A DNA stretch of 23,729 nucleotides, from the NCBI GenBank assembly GCA_023418755.1, contig JAEZZE010000249.1, forward strand, positions 1 to 23,729, in the 5' to 3' direction. The position numbers and the translations under genes were made by a program. Shown piece by piece: positions 1-7,815 of the stretch. Each line of letters begins with the position of its first letter. Position 1 is the stretch's first letter. A model generated the notes under the pieces. That model was not told the origin of the DNA, did not search any database, and saw only the letters and a program-made list of their open reading frames with translations. This stretch comes from Bacillota bacterium. Lineage in GTDB: Bacteria > Bacillota > Bacilli > Paenibacillales > Paenibacillaceae.

Positions 1-275
1 GGATACCGGTCTGCCAGACCGTTAAAGCGACCGGGGGCCGAGGAAAGTGCGGGATAGCGGTCTACCAGACCGTTAAAGCGGCCGGGAGCCGAGGAAAGCG
101 CGAGCTAGTGGTCTGGCAGACCGCTAAATCGGCCGGGGGCCGAGGAAGCGCGAGCTAACGGTCTGTCGGACCGTTAAAGCGACCGGGGGCCGAGGAAAGT
201 GCGGGATAGCGGTCTACCAGACCGTTAAAGCGACCGGGAGCCGAGGAAGGCGCGGGGCTAACGGTCTGTCAGATA
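1..275. repeat. Tandem array of ~51-bp units with stem-loops
   Basis: GGTCT motifs recur at 8, 59, 110, 160, 211 and 263, giving unit lengths of 51, 51, 50, 51 and 52 bp. Each unit has a near-palindrome GGTCTnnCAGACC flanked by TAAC/TAGC/TAGT on the left and GTTA/GCTA on the right, so the stem extends to about nine pairs with a 3-nt loop. Between palindromes lies a conserved spacer with the core CCGGGGGCCGAGGAA. The last unit (263-275) is degenerate, and the left end is cut by the window edge, so the true copy number is unknown. No coding frame is evident. It could be a protein-binding repeat or a structured RNA; the function is not known to me. Confidence 0.9.
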
Positions 276-415
276 GGTGGAAATAGCGTTGCCCTTAGCG
301 CAAAGATGGGGGATTCACCCTCGGCGATTCAGGGGATTCCCTGACTTACAAGCAGGGGAGCGTTAGTTACAATAGAAGAAGGACCAGACTGATCGGAGGA
401 ACGGGGGATTGCCTT
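276..415. other. Leader region before the GAF gene
   Basis: This stretch links the repeat array to the GAF gene. I see no ORF of interest. TACAAT at 368-373 resembles a -10 element, but no convincing -35 lies 16-18 nt upstream. GGAGG at 395-399 is far from the ATG at 416, and a G-run at 403-407 is a closer but weak ribosome binding site. No FNR-type TGTGA-N6-TCACA box is visible here. Confidence 0.4.
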
Positions 416-844
416 ATGCAAACGACGGATGCACGGATTCGGGGAATGCTCGACGGGGTTAGAGGCGCGACGGCAAGCGATCTGGCGGCGCTCGCCGTTA
501 TCGACCGGAGGGAGCGCAGCGCGCGGTGGAGATGGGCGTCCGGGAATCTGAACGATCGGTATTCCTATATTAGCGTAGGGTACGGGCAGGGGATCGAAGG
601 CGAAGTGATCAAGGTAGGGCGCGGCCTGGTCTGGGACAGCGGAGCGGCCGGCAAACGCCCCGATTCCATTCTGCTGACCGAGCGGCTGCAATCCGCGTAT
701 GCGGCTCCGGTCATGGCGGGACCAGACATCGTCGGCATCCTGCTCGCGGGCGATCGCACTAAGCGGAGCTACGGCACGCCGGAACGCGAGACCGTCGCGA
801 AGGCGGCGGCGGAGATAGCCGATTGGATTCAGGATTTGTTATGA
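416..844 (+). CDS. GAF domain protein, NreA-like
   Basis: A 142-residue protein that is essentially one small GAF domain, with no signal peptide or membrane segment, so it should be cytoplasmic. The segment GQGIEGEVIKVGRGLVWD (57-74) is the typical GAF core. The gene lies directly before a NreC-like regulator and a PAS kinase; in staphylococci NreA is a GAF nitrate receptor that controls the NreB kinase. W40 and the A-A-P-V stretch at 96-99 lie roughly where I recall the NreA nitrate pocket, but this is an inference from memory. The start at 416 has a weak ribosome site. It may bind nitrate or another small ligand and modulate the kinase two genes downstream. The GAF assignment is firm; the ligand is not. 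Confidence 0.75.
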   Translation: MQTTDARIRGMLDGVRGATASDLAALAVIDRRERSARWRWASGNLNDRYSYISVGYGQGIEGEVIKVGRGLVWDSGAAGKRPDSILLTERLQSAYAAPVMAGPDIVGILLAGDRTKRSYGTPERETVAKAAAEIADWIQDLL

Positions 845-867
845 TAGCTGCATAAGGAGGCGGGATA

Positions 868-1527
868 ATGATCCGGATACTGCTGGTCGACGACCATGCC
901 GTCGTTCGATCCGGCCTGGCGATGCTGTTAAGCGCCAAGGAGGACATGGAAGTGGTCGGGGAAGCGGCCGAGGGCGAGGAGGCGATCGCCAAAGCGCAGC
1001 AATTCCGTCCCGACGTCGTGCTGATGGATTTGAGCATGCCGCACGGCAAGGACGGGCTAAGCACGACCGCCGAGCTGAAGAAACTGCTTCCGGGAACGGC
1101 CGTATTGATTTTGACGATGCACGACGACGAGGAATACTTGTTCCGGGCGATTCATTTGGGCGCTTCGGGGTACTTGCTCAAGAGCTCTCCGCACGAGGAG
1201 ATGATCAGCGCCATCCGCCACGTCGCCCAAGGGAACGCGTACTTGCACCCGACTGCGACCAAACGGCTGATGAGCGAATATTTGGATAAGCTGAAGAGCG
1301 GCGGAGGGGACGCGGGAACGTACGAATCGCTATCCGAGCGGGAGCGGGAAATTCTCGCCAAGGTCGCGCAAGGCTATACGAACAAGGATATCGCCGAACA
1401 GCTGGTGATCAGCGTCAAAACGGTCGAATCCCACAAAAGCAATCTGATGGATAAGCTCAACCTTAAAACAAGGCCGGATCTGGTCAAGTTCGCGATGAAG
1501 AAGGGACTGCTGAATTTTGACGCATGA
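868..1527 (+). CDS. NarL/LuxR-family response regulator, NreC-like
   Basis: A 219-residue response regulator. The receiver domain (about 1-120) has the acidic pair D8-D9, phosphoacceptor D54 in LMDLSMPHGKDGL, T83 and K105. The C-terminal LuxR-type helix-turn-helix (about 150-212) carries SEREREILAKVAQGYTNKDI and VKTVESHKSNLMDKL. The DLSMP-G--GL stretch is typical of NreC. An AAGGAGG at 854-860 sits 7 nt before the ATG. The stop overlaps the start region of the kinase gene, so the two are translationally coupled and are almost certainly a cognate pair. DNA targets are unknown; in Staphylococcus the family activates nitrate and nitrite respiration genes, but none are in this window. Confidence 0.88.
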   Translation: MIRILLVDDHAVVRSGLAMLLSAKEDMEVVGEAAEGEEAIAKAQQFRPDVVLMDLSMPHGKDGLSTTAELKKLLPGTAVLILTMHDDEEYLFRAIHLGASGYLLKSSPHEEMISAIRHVAQGNAYLHPTATKRLMSEYLDKLKSGGGDAGTYESLSEREREILAKVAQGYTNKDIAEQLVISVKTVESHKSNLMDKLNLKTRPDLVKFAMKKGLLNFDA

Positions 1528-2569
1528 TTACGGAAAATACGGCTCGGCGGAAAGCGGTTCGAACGAGGACATGCTTAAGCAGCTGTCCGATCTCAAGTAC
1601 GCGCTGGACGAGGCGTCGATCGTGGCGGTCACCGACCGTGCGGGGAAAATTCATTACGTCAACGACAGGTTCTGCGAAATTTCCGGGTATTCCAGGGACG
1701 AATTGATGGGTCGGGATCACCGGATCATCAATTCGGGCCACCACGGCAAGGCTTTCATGAAGGAGCTGTGGCGGACGATCGGATCGGGCAAAGTATGGCG
1801 CGGCGAGATTAAAAATCGCGCCAAAAACGGAAACTACTACTGGGTCGACACGACGATCGTGCCTTTTCTGAACGAGGAAGGGAAGCCGTATCAATATTTG
1901 TCCATCCGCCACGAAGTGACGGCTCGCAAGCAGGCGGAGGAGGAACTGCAGCTGCTGCTCTCGCAGATGATGCGCATCCAGGAGGAGGAGAGGCGCCGCT
2001 TCTCGCGCGATCTGCACGACGGGATCGGGCAAAGCCTGTTCTCTCTGCTGATTTCCGTAGACGCGGTTCTCGCCAGCGGCTCGCACGACCACCTGAACAA
2101 GATCAGGGAACAGATCGCGAATCTGATGGCGGACGTCCGCGGGCTTGCCTGGGAGATGCGTCCGTCGGTGCTGGACGATCTCGGCGTCATTCCCGCGCTG
2201 CGTACTTATATGGACGCTTATTCGAAGCACTACGGTATTCAGGTCGCGTTCTCCTCGAATTTGAAGCGACGGCTGAACATCCAGGAAGAGACGACGATCT
2301 ATCGTATCATTCAGGAGGCGCTGACGAACGTCGGCCGGTATGCCGACGTATCCGAAGCGGCGGTCGACGTCCGGGACAACGGCACCCATGTGGAGATCTC
2401 CATCGAGGATAAAGGCAAAGGATTCGTGCGCGACGGCAGCAAGGAAGGCGTCGGCCTGTTCAGCATGGAGGAGCGCGCAAGGGCAATCGGCGGCGAGCTT
2501 CGGATTCGTTCCGTCCCCGGCGAAGGCACGCGAGTCTCTCTGATCATCCCCCAACGACAAAACGAATGA
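1517..2569 (+). CDS. Cytoplasmic PAS sensor histidine kinase, NreB-like position
   Basis: A soluble 350-residue kinase. A PAS domain (about 25-140) is followed by HisKA_3 dimerisation with phosphoacceptor H167 in RDLHDGIGQ and an HATPase_c domain containing QEALTNVGRYA, DKGKGF and GVGLFSMEERA. The usual histidine of the N-box (NVxxHA) is replaced by R. The PAS segment 66-110, with LW, W94-G, KNR-KNG and YWV, resembles FAD-binding PAS domains of the Aer/NifL type. The only cysteine is C53, so the four-cysteine Fe-S ligand set of NreB is absent. The chosen start is TTG 1517, overlapping the regulator stop and preceded by AAGAAGGGA; ATG 1571 (residue 19) is an alternative that also keeps the PAS. 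It probably senses redox or a small ligand and phosphorylates the adjacent regulator. Confidence 0.85.
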   Translation: MTHDYGKYGSAESGSNEDMLKQLSDLKYALDEASIVAVTDRAGKIHYVNDRFCEISGYSRDELMGRDHRIINSGHHGKAFMKELWRTIGSGKVWRGEIKNRAKNGNYYWVDTTIVPFLNEEGKPYQYLSIRHEVTARKQAEEELQLLLSQMMRIQEEERRRFSRDLHDGIGQSLFSLLISVDAVLASGSHDHLNKIREQIANLMADVRGLAWEMRPSVLDDLGVIPALRTYMDAYSKHYGIQVAFSSNLKRRLNIQEETTIYRIIQEALTNVGRYADVSEAAVDVRDNGTHVEISIEDKGKGFVRDGSKEGVGLFSMEERARAIGGELRIRSVPGEGTRVSLIIPQRQNE

Positions 2570-2574
2570 ATTAG

Positions 2575-2598
2575 GCTCGCCCTCGCGGCGAGCTTTTT
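2575..2598 (+). terminator. Rho-independent terminator after the Nre-like operon
   Basis: A 7-bp perfect stem, GCTCGCC/GGCGAGC, with a 5-nt loop is followed directly by five T residues at 2594-2598. It lies 5 nt after the kinase stop and between convergent genes. It may also slow transcription arriving on the minus strand, although the T-run on that side is poor. Confidence 0.85.
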
Positions 2599-2648
2599 GC
2601 TGTCCGAGCCGTTGCCGGCCGTCGTTCCGCGCATGAGAATGGCGCCTT

Positions 2649-3275
2649 CTACGAATCCAGGAAATTCAGCAGTCCCAGCTCGAACCCTTTCACCACGGCG
2701 CCGATGCGGGTTTTGACGCCGAACTTCTGATTGATGGACGACAGGTGGGATTCGACGGTCCGCTGGCTGAGCGCCAGCTCCAACGCGATCTCCTTATTCG
2801 TCTTTTCCTTGGCCAGCAACCGCAGCACTTCCCTCTCCGGGGCGGTCAGAGCGTCGGGGGAAGACGGGGCGGCTCCGATTTTCTCCGGGACGAGAATGTG
2901 CCCGAGCATGCTCTGCTTGATCGCATTGATGATGACGGCATAGGAGGATTGCTTGGACAGGTAGGCGTGAACGCCGAGCTTGTACGCTTTGTAGTAGAAC
3001 GATTCATAGGTGTAGCCGGACAGCAAAATGATTTTGAGCCCATTGCCGTACTTCGTCTTTAATTGCCGGGCCAAGCTGAAGCCGTCGGTCTGCGGCAGGG
3101 AGATGTCCAGAAGCACGACGTCCGGACAGGACAGCTCGATCTCGGCGAGGAACTCGCGTGGGTCGGTGAACGAGCGCTGCACTTCGATGCCCGGCTCGGC
3201 GTTCAGACGGTTTTCCAGCCCTTCCAGCACGAGGGGGTGATCGTCCAGCAAGCAGACGCGAATGTTATCGGTCAT
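2649..3275 (-). CDS. LuxR-family response regulator, ComA-like
   Basis: A 208-residue response regulator. The receiver has D11-D12, phosphoacceptor D57 in VVLLDISLPQTDG, S86 and K108. The LuxR helix-turn-helix (about 142-205) shows TAPEREVLRLLAKEKTNKEI and SQRTVESHLSSINQKFGV. The start ATG overlaps the TGA of the upstream kinase as ATGA at 3275-3272, indicating translational coupling and a cognate pair. Size and partner are like ComA of Bacillus, but I cannot separate ComA orthology from general NarL-family similarity by eye, so no symbol is given. No clear minus-strand terminator follows; the hairpin at 2575-2593 may serve. Confidence 0.85.
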   Translation of the reverse strand: MTDNIRVCLLDDHPLVLEGLENRLNAEPGIEVQRSFTDPREFLAEIELSCPDVVLLDISLPQTDGFSLARQLKTKYGNGLKIILLSGYTYESFYYKAYKLGVHAYLSKQSSYAVIINAIKQSMLGHILVPEKIGAAPSSPDALTAPEREVLRLLAKEKTNKEIALELALSQRTVESHLSSINQKFGVKTRIGAVVKGFELGLLNFLDS

Positions 3276-5581
3276 AGGATAAGCTCTCCTTCCTTGCGTA
3301 AAGGCATTTTAAGAGTTACGGACGTGCCTCGTCCGGGCACGGAGTCGATCTTGGCCGATCCTCCGAGGCGTTCCATCCGGTCGCATACCGACATTAGACC
3401 GAAGCGGGACCGGACGGAGCCGGAGCGTCTCAGGTCCGCCGCGTCGGAGAAGCCCTTGCCGTTGTCGGATACGGAGCAGCAGACGAAGTCCCGTTGCAGC
3501 CATACGCTTACTTGCAGCTCCGACGCCTCCGCATGCTTGAACGCGTTCACGACCAGCTCGCGGACGGCGCGGAACAGATTGGTTTTGACGTAGGCGGGAA
3601 AAGGCTCCGGAGACGGCGCATCGTATTGAAGCGAAACGGCCACTTCGTCCGACCGGTTCATGTCGAGCAGCAGCCAGCGCAGCGCGTCCTGAAAATCGCC
3701 CTTGTCCAAAATATGCGGATAGAGCGTGTCGCTCATCGACCGGATGCTGCGCTGCGAGTCGTACAGGCATTTCAGCCAGGCGGCGGTCCTCTCCGGATCG
3801 TAACGGCCGGTATCGTGCAGCTCTTCCAGATCGCGCGACAGGAAGATCAGGTTCTGAAGCAGATCGTCGTGAAGGAAATAAGAAATTTTGATTTTTTCCT
3901 CTTCCCTGGCTTCGAGCAGCATTCGGCTGTAGGTCTGGAAGTCGCGAAAACGGCGCTCGCTTCGGTCCATCCGCTCCTTATTCATGTTGTATTCGTTCTG
4001 CAGGCGGAAGAGCAGCCGAACGTTAAGCAGCATCTGAATCGCCTCGACGCGAAACTTTTCGATCACCCGCTGCTCTTCGGACGAGAACATCGTCATATTC
4101 GTTTTCGGTCCGAGGTAGAGACGGCCCAGACTCCGTTCGCCGGATCCGTGGGTCAGCTCGATCGTCCGGACGAATGGAGGCTCTTCGTCCGGAGGCTCCG
4201 CGGAGCCGAACGCCCACTTCCCTTCATAGATGCCGGTACCGTGAGCGATCGGCGAGCCTTCGTCGTCGTAATAGACGAGAACAAGCCCCTGTACCTCGAT
4301 CGTCTCGTGTAGTAGCTCGGCGAACAGCTTGATAATCTCCCGAATGTTGCTCTTCTCCGCCAATTGCAGCGAGAGGCGAAGCTTCTGATGCTGAAGCCGT
4401 TCGATAGTGCGGGTTTCCCTCTTTCGCAGCCGCAGGAGGACCCGGCGGTAACCGTAAGTTAAAAGTCCGAACAGGGCGAACAAACTCGCGGCATGGAACG
4501 CCGAACCCGAAGCCGCCGCCGTCAGGAACAGTCCGAGCGTCGCGCCGTAGTACAGACCGTGTACCGCCATCCGGGGAACGTAAAACTTCATGTCGAGCAT
4601 TTGCCGCCGCACCAGCAAATAAGTCAGAATGCCGGACACCGGAACGAGGCTGATGAACGTATATTCGAGAGGGACGTAATGGTCCTGCCCGAGAAGGAAG
4701 GGGTAGGCATATAGCAGCAGGTATGGGAGCACCCCCGCGATCGTTCCGCATACGAGGACGAGCACGTGATTTTTCTCGATCCGGTCGAATCTTTTCCAGT
4801 AAAAGGCCGTTAAGCCCGCCATCATCAGCAAGGTGCCGATCAACGCCATATTCAACAGCTGCGAGGCCCAGTCGCCAATATTTCCGTTGACGATCCCGTA
4901 CGCGATCACCCCGGAGAAGGCGGCCGAGTAGAGGCGGTAGCCGACCAGCAGCGGACGGAATCTGCCTTGCATGGAGCGGAAAGCGAACGACAAATAAAAC
5001 GTCAGCAGACAGTAAGGCAGCCATACGGCGCAGAAGGAGAAGGCGTAATTGGATAGATGCATCTCGTCCGAAAACATCGTCAAAAAACAGGCGGCAAGCA
5101 CCAAATTCAGCGCAAAAAATTGCCGGATAAGCCGAGATTCGGGCACTTTGCGGACGGCGTACACCCCGACCCCGAGCAGAAACAGCTCCGATAGGAAGGA
5201 AACGCCGTACTTCCACAGGTTTTCGGCGCCTGGCTCGACGACGATAGTCCGCCGGGTTCCGTTCCGGTCCTCCAATTCGACCCGTTTGAATCCGGTTACC
5301 AACTTCTCGCCGTCGTGAATGAACAGCTTCGGATCGGACCGGCCGTCGAACGACAGAAGACGGTCCCCGGGCTCGGCCTGCCAGCCTTCGGCGATCGATG
5401 CGGGCAAAATGGACGAGATGAACCATTGACCGGAAGCGTTGCGTTCCGCGACAATCCCCGAGGCGGGAGTCGTCAAGGAATGGAAGTGGATGTAGGCGGC
5501 CGCGCACAAAAACAGTCCCAGAGAGGCGTAAACGAGCCAGAGACGTTTATGCGGACGGCGGTGCGGAGTCGGGGCAGCCAT
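3272..5581 (-). CDS. Multi-pass membrane sensor histidine kinase, ComP-like
   Basis: A 769-residue kinase. TM1 (14-33) is followed by an extracytoplasmic segment of about 90 residues with a PDZ-like stretch (EPGDRLLSFDG, 70-80). About nine further hydrophobic segments span 125-385, then a GAF-like region (about 405-525). HisKA_3 carries phosphoacceptor H571 in FLHDDLLQN, and HATPase_c has N679 in RELVVNAFKHA, DNGKGF at 706-711 and a G2 box around RFGLMSVCDRM. B. subtilis ComP is, to my recollection, also 769 residues with H571 as its phosphorylated histidine, so the architecture matches closely. ComP senses the isoprenylated peptide ComX, but no comQ or comX is adjacent, so the ligand here is unknown. 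The start at 5581 has AAGGA upstream on the minus strand. Confidence 0.87.
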   Translation of the reverse strand: MAAPTPHRRPHKRLWLVYASLGLFLCAAAYIHFHSLTTPASGIVAERNASGQWFISSILPASIAEGWQAEPGDRLLSFDGRSDPKLFIHDGEKLVTGFKRVELEDRNGTRRTIVVEPGAENLWKYGVSFLSELFLLGVGVYAVRKVPESRLIRQFFALNLVLAACFLTMFSDEMHLSNYAFSFCAVWLPYCLLTFYLSFAFRSMQGRFRPLLVGYRLYSAAFSGVIAYGIVNGNIGDWASQLLNMALIGTLLMMAGLTAFYWKRFDRIEKNHVLVLVCGTIAGVLPYLLLYAYPFLLGQDHYVPLEYTFISLVPVSGILTYLLVRRQMLDMKFYVPRMAVHGLYYGATLGLFLTAAASGSAFHAASLFALFGLLTYGYRRVLLRLRKRETRTIERLQHQKLRLSLQLAEKSNIREIIKLFAELLHETIEVQGLVLVYYDDEGSPIAHGTGIYEGKWAFGSAEPPDEEPPFVRTIELTHGSGERSLGRLYLGPKTNMTMFSSEEQRVIEKFRVEAIQMLLNVRLLFRLQNEYNMNKERMDRSERRFRDFQTYSRMLLEAREEEKIKISYFLHDDLLQNLIFLSRDLEELHDTGRYDPERTAAWLKCLYDSQRSIRSMSDTLYPHILDKGDFQDALRWLLLDMNRSDEVAVSLQYDAPSPEPFPAYVKTNLFRAVRELVVNAFKHAEASELQVSVWLQRDFVCCSVSDNGKGFSDAADLRRSGSVRSRFGLMSVCDRMERLGGSAKIDSVPGRGTSVTLKMPLRKEGELIL

Positions 5582-5627
5582 AGTTCACGGTCCTTCGTCT
5601 GCTTATTTGATCTTTCCATCATAATGG

Positions 5628-5660
5628 AAACCAAGCGATTCGTCTCGAACCGCTTGGTTT
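5628..5660. terminator. Strong hairpin between hydrolase and ComP-like kinase genes
   Basis: AAACCAAGCG (5628-5637) and CGCTTGGTTT (5651-5660) form a perfect 10-bp stem. Inside it, one A-C mismatch is followed by TTCG/CGAA and a 3-nt loop. The T-run after the stem is short on both strands (TTT on the minus strand). It begins 10 nt past the stop of the serine hydrolase gene, so it may end that transcript, partly attenuate reading into the kinase gene, or protect the upstream mRNA end. Confidence 0.65.
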
Positions 5661-5669
5661 TCCCGAAAT

Positions 5670-7631
5670 TTATAAGAGCTTCGCGATGAGCGCGTAGACG
5701 AGAGCTGCCGCTTCCTGATTCAGCATCTTGTCTTTCGGCCGATAGTCGACCGGCCCTTCTTCGGATGCGGACACGTCCGGCCCGTATAACTGGCGGCCGA
5801 CGACGTATTGAACTCCTTCGGAAGCCCACGGGGAGACCGGGCCTTGCAATTCCGCCCGTACCGGAGTCGCGCCGAGACCGGCTTGGGCCAGACGCCAGAC
5901 GAAAGTAGCCGCCTGCTCCCGCGTCAAAGGCAGATCGGGACCGAACGAGCCTCCCGCAATTCCGCGCACGACTCCAAGCTCCAGCGCCGTCTGAATATCT
6001 CCGGCGTACGGGCTGCCTTGCGTATCGGCGAACGCAGAGGTCCGCACAGAGGGCTGGAATCCGGCCAGCCGGATCAACTGAGAGACGAATTCGCCTCGGG
6101 TAATCGGCTCTTCCGGACGAAACTTTTCCTTTCCGCCTTCGATCGCGCCCAATTGTACAAGGTCGTATATCGATTGGGCATAGGGGTGGTCGTCGGGCAC
6201 ATCCTTGAACCTAGGAGGCTCCGGGAGCTTCTCCGCCCAACTGTCGGACTTGTTGTAGGAGAAGAATAGGACGTTTCCTTGGTCGTCCGTCTTGAAACCG
6301 GCGGGTATGCCTTCCTCGTCGTAGAACAGCAGCTCTCCGGACTGGCGGAGACGATGCGTGCCATAGGCGTCCTTGACGATCAACGCTCCGCGCTCGGCGG
6401 CAATATCGTAGCGCCAAGCCGGCGTGCGCAGGTCGCGGTACATCCCCTCGAAACGAAGCAGCTGCTGCTTCGTCGGCTCCGGAGCAAGAAATTCGGGGCC
6501 GGAGCCGCTTTCCGGAAAATATCGGTTCATAAACTGCTCGAAGATCGGCTGCCGCAGGTTGCCCTTGTCGCTGTTGAGCACGAGGAACATCCCGACGTTC
6601 TCTTCGGGCAGCAGCCACAGGTTCGAATGAAACCCCGCCAGATCCCCGCCTTTTTCCACGACCTTGCGGCCGTTATAGAATTGCGGGTAGTTCGATTCGA
6701 AAGCGTAGCCGACCCCCGGCACGTCCGGGTGGATGGACACGCTGTTGCGCTCCATCGCCTCCACGGACTCTTCGGTCAGGATGCGTCCGTTCGCCCCCCG
6801 GCCTTTGGCGAGCATCGCCAGCATGAACTTGGCCATGTCCGCTCCGGTGGAGAACATCCCGCCTTCCGGCGCGTTATCCGGGACGTTGGGACGGTTCTCG
6901 AACGGTAGAAGCAGGGCGTCGTGAGGCGCAGCGAGCGCTTTTTTGACCCGAGCGCCATAGATGAAGCTGCTGTTAGTCATGCCGAGAGGCGCGAACAGCT
7001 TGTCGGCCATATAATCCTCGAAGGGTTGGCCGGATATTTTCTCGATGATGTAGCCTTGCAGAGAGAACGCGAAGTTGTCGTAACGGAACATTTCGCCTGG
7101 TTTGCTTACGACCGTCGGCATCTTGTCCCGCAGAAAATCGTACAGAGGGTAAGGCGAATCGGCATCGGCGGAATCGCCGAAGTCGAAGCCGGTCGTATGG
7201 GTCATCAGATGCTTAAGCGTCAGCGGAAAGCCGGTTTCGTTGGGGATGGCGAGGTCCGGCAAATAGGTCTGCACGTCCCGGTCCAGATCGACCTTGCCGG
7301 CTTCGGCCAGTTGCATGATTCCGATAGAAGTAAACAGCTTGGAGACCGATGCCAGGCGAAACAGCGTGTTGTCCGGATCGATCGGCGTTTTGGCGGCAAG
7401 ATCGGCATAGCCGAACCCTTGGTTCAGCAGAACCCGGCCGTCTTTGACGACGACAAGCATGGCGCCGGCCAATTGGTCCTGCACGTCCGGCTGCCGGAAA
7501 AACCGCTTCGCGAACGCCTCGGCGTCGGCCTTGTCCAGTACGGCGACAGGGGTCGGCGCGGATGCGGTTGCGAACGCGGCGGCCGGGAGCAGCAGGAGGA
7601 CGGAGAACAAAAGCAGTATTGTTTGTCTCAT
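5670..7631 (-). CDS. Serine beta-lactamase-fold hydrolase with C-terminal SLH domains
   Basis: A secreted 653-residue enzyme. A signal peptide (1-25, ending ...AAAFATASA) is followed by a beta-lactamase/class C PBP-like domain (about 35-370) with the SxxK nucleophile motif S95-V-S-K98, a YxN motif at Y184-D-N186, HTTGF near 145-149, and a K-G-G segment in VVEKGGDLAGFHS as the likely third motif. The last ~175 residues hold three S-layer homology repeats (starting FKDVPDDHPYA, FADTQGSPYAG and WASEGVQYV), which bind pyruvylated cell-wall polymer. The start is set at ATG 7631 because GAAGGAG precedes it and the signal peptide follows; the in-frame ATG at 7664 lacks this. Substrate unknown: peptidase, esterase and PBP-like activities all occur in this family. 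It lies upstream of the ComP/ComA-like genes on the same strand. Confidence 0.9.
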   Translation of the reverse strand: MRQTILLLFSVLLLLPAAAFATASAPTPVAVLDKADAEAFAKRFFRQPDVQDQLAGAMLVVVKDGRVLLNQGFGYADLAAKTPIDPDNTLFRLASVSKLFTSIGIMQLAEAGKVDLDRDVQTYLPDLAIPNETGFPLTLKHLMTHTTGFDFGDSADADSPYPLYDFLRDKMPTVVSKPGEMFRYDNFAFSLQGYIIEKISGQPFEDYMADKLFAPLGMTNSSFIYGARVKKALAAPHDALLLPFENRPNVPDNAPEGGMFSTGADMAKFMLAMLAKGRGANGRILTEESVEAMERNSVSIHPDVPGVGYAFESNYPQFYNGRKVVEKGGDLAGFHSNLWLLPEENVGMFLVLNSDKGNLRQPIFEQFMNRYFPESGSGPEFLAPEPTKQQLLRFEGMYRDLRTPAWRYDIAAERGALIVKDAYGTHRLRQSGELLFYDEEGIPAGFKTDDQGNVLFFSYNKSDSWAEKLPEPPRFKDVPDDHPYAQSIYDLVQLGAIEGGKEKFRPEEPITRGEFVSQLIRLAGFQPSVRTSAFADTQGSPYAGDIQTALELGVVRGIAGGSFGPDLPLTREQAATFVWRLAQAGLGATPVRAELQGPVSPWASEGVQYVVGRQLYGPDVSASEEGPVDYRPKDKMLNQEAAALVYALIAKLL

Positions 7632-7738
7632 AGAAGAAACGCTCCTTCGGTTCAGGGAATACATCCTATGCTAGCACGAGGCAGCCGGCCTGAAATCCGT
7701 AGGAGCGGGCGAAACGCGCGGGAGTCCCGCATTTGTTT

Positions 7739-7752
7739 TGCGCGATCGCGCA
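7739..7752. promoter_or_regulatory. 14-bp perfect palindrome upstream of the SLH hydrolase
   Basis: TGCGCGATCGCGCA reads the same on both strands. It lies between the AraC-type gene and the SLH hydrolase gene, 108 bp before the hydrolase start. No T-run adjoins it, so it is a poor terminator; an operator is possible but no binding protein is known. Confidence 0.4.
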
Positions 7753-7815
7753 GCAGCCCCTTCTATTGATTCGAGATGTTCTACAAAATCGAGCTTAGGG
7801 GACAGCCTCGTTTGC

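Noticed and set aside
1..275. CRISPR array
   Set aside because: The regions between palindromes are themselves conserved, units are ~51 bp with no variable spacers, and no cas genes are present.
1484..2560. 358-codon minus-strand frame opposite the PAS kinase
   Set aside because: Shadow of a kinase with intact H, N and G boxes; no domain seen in the antisense product.
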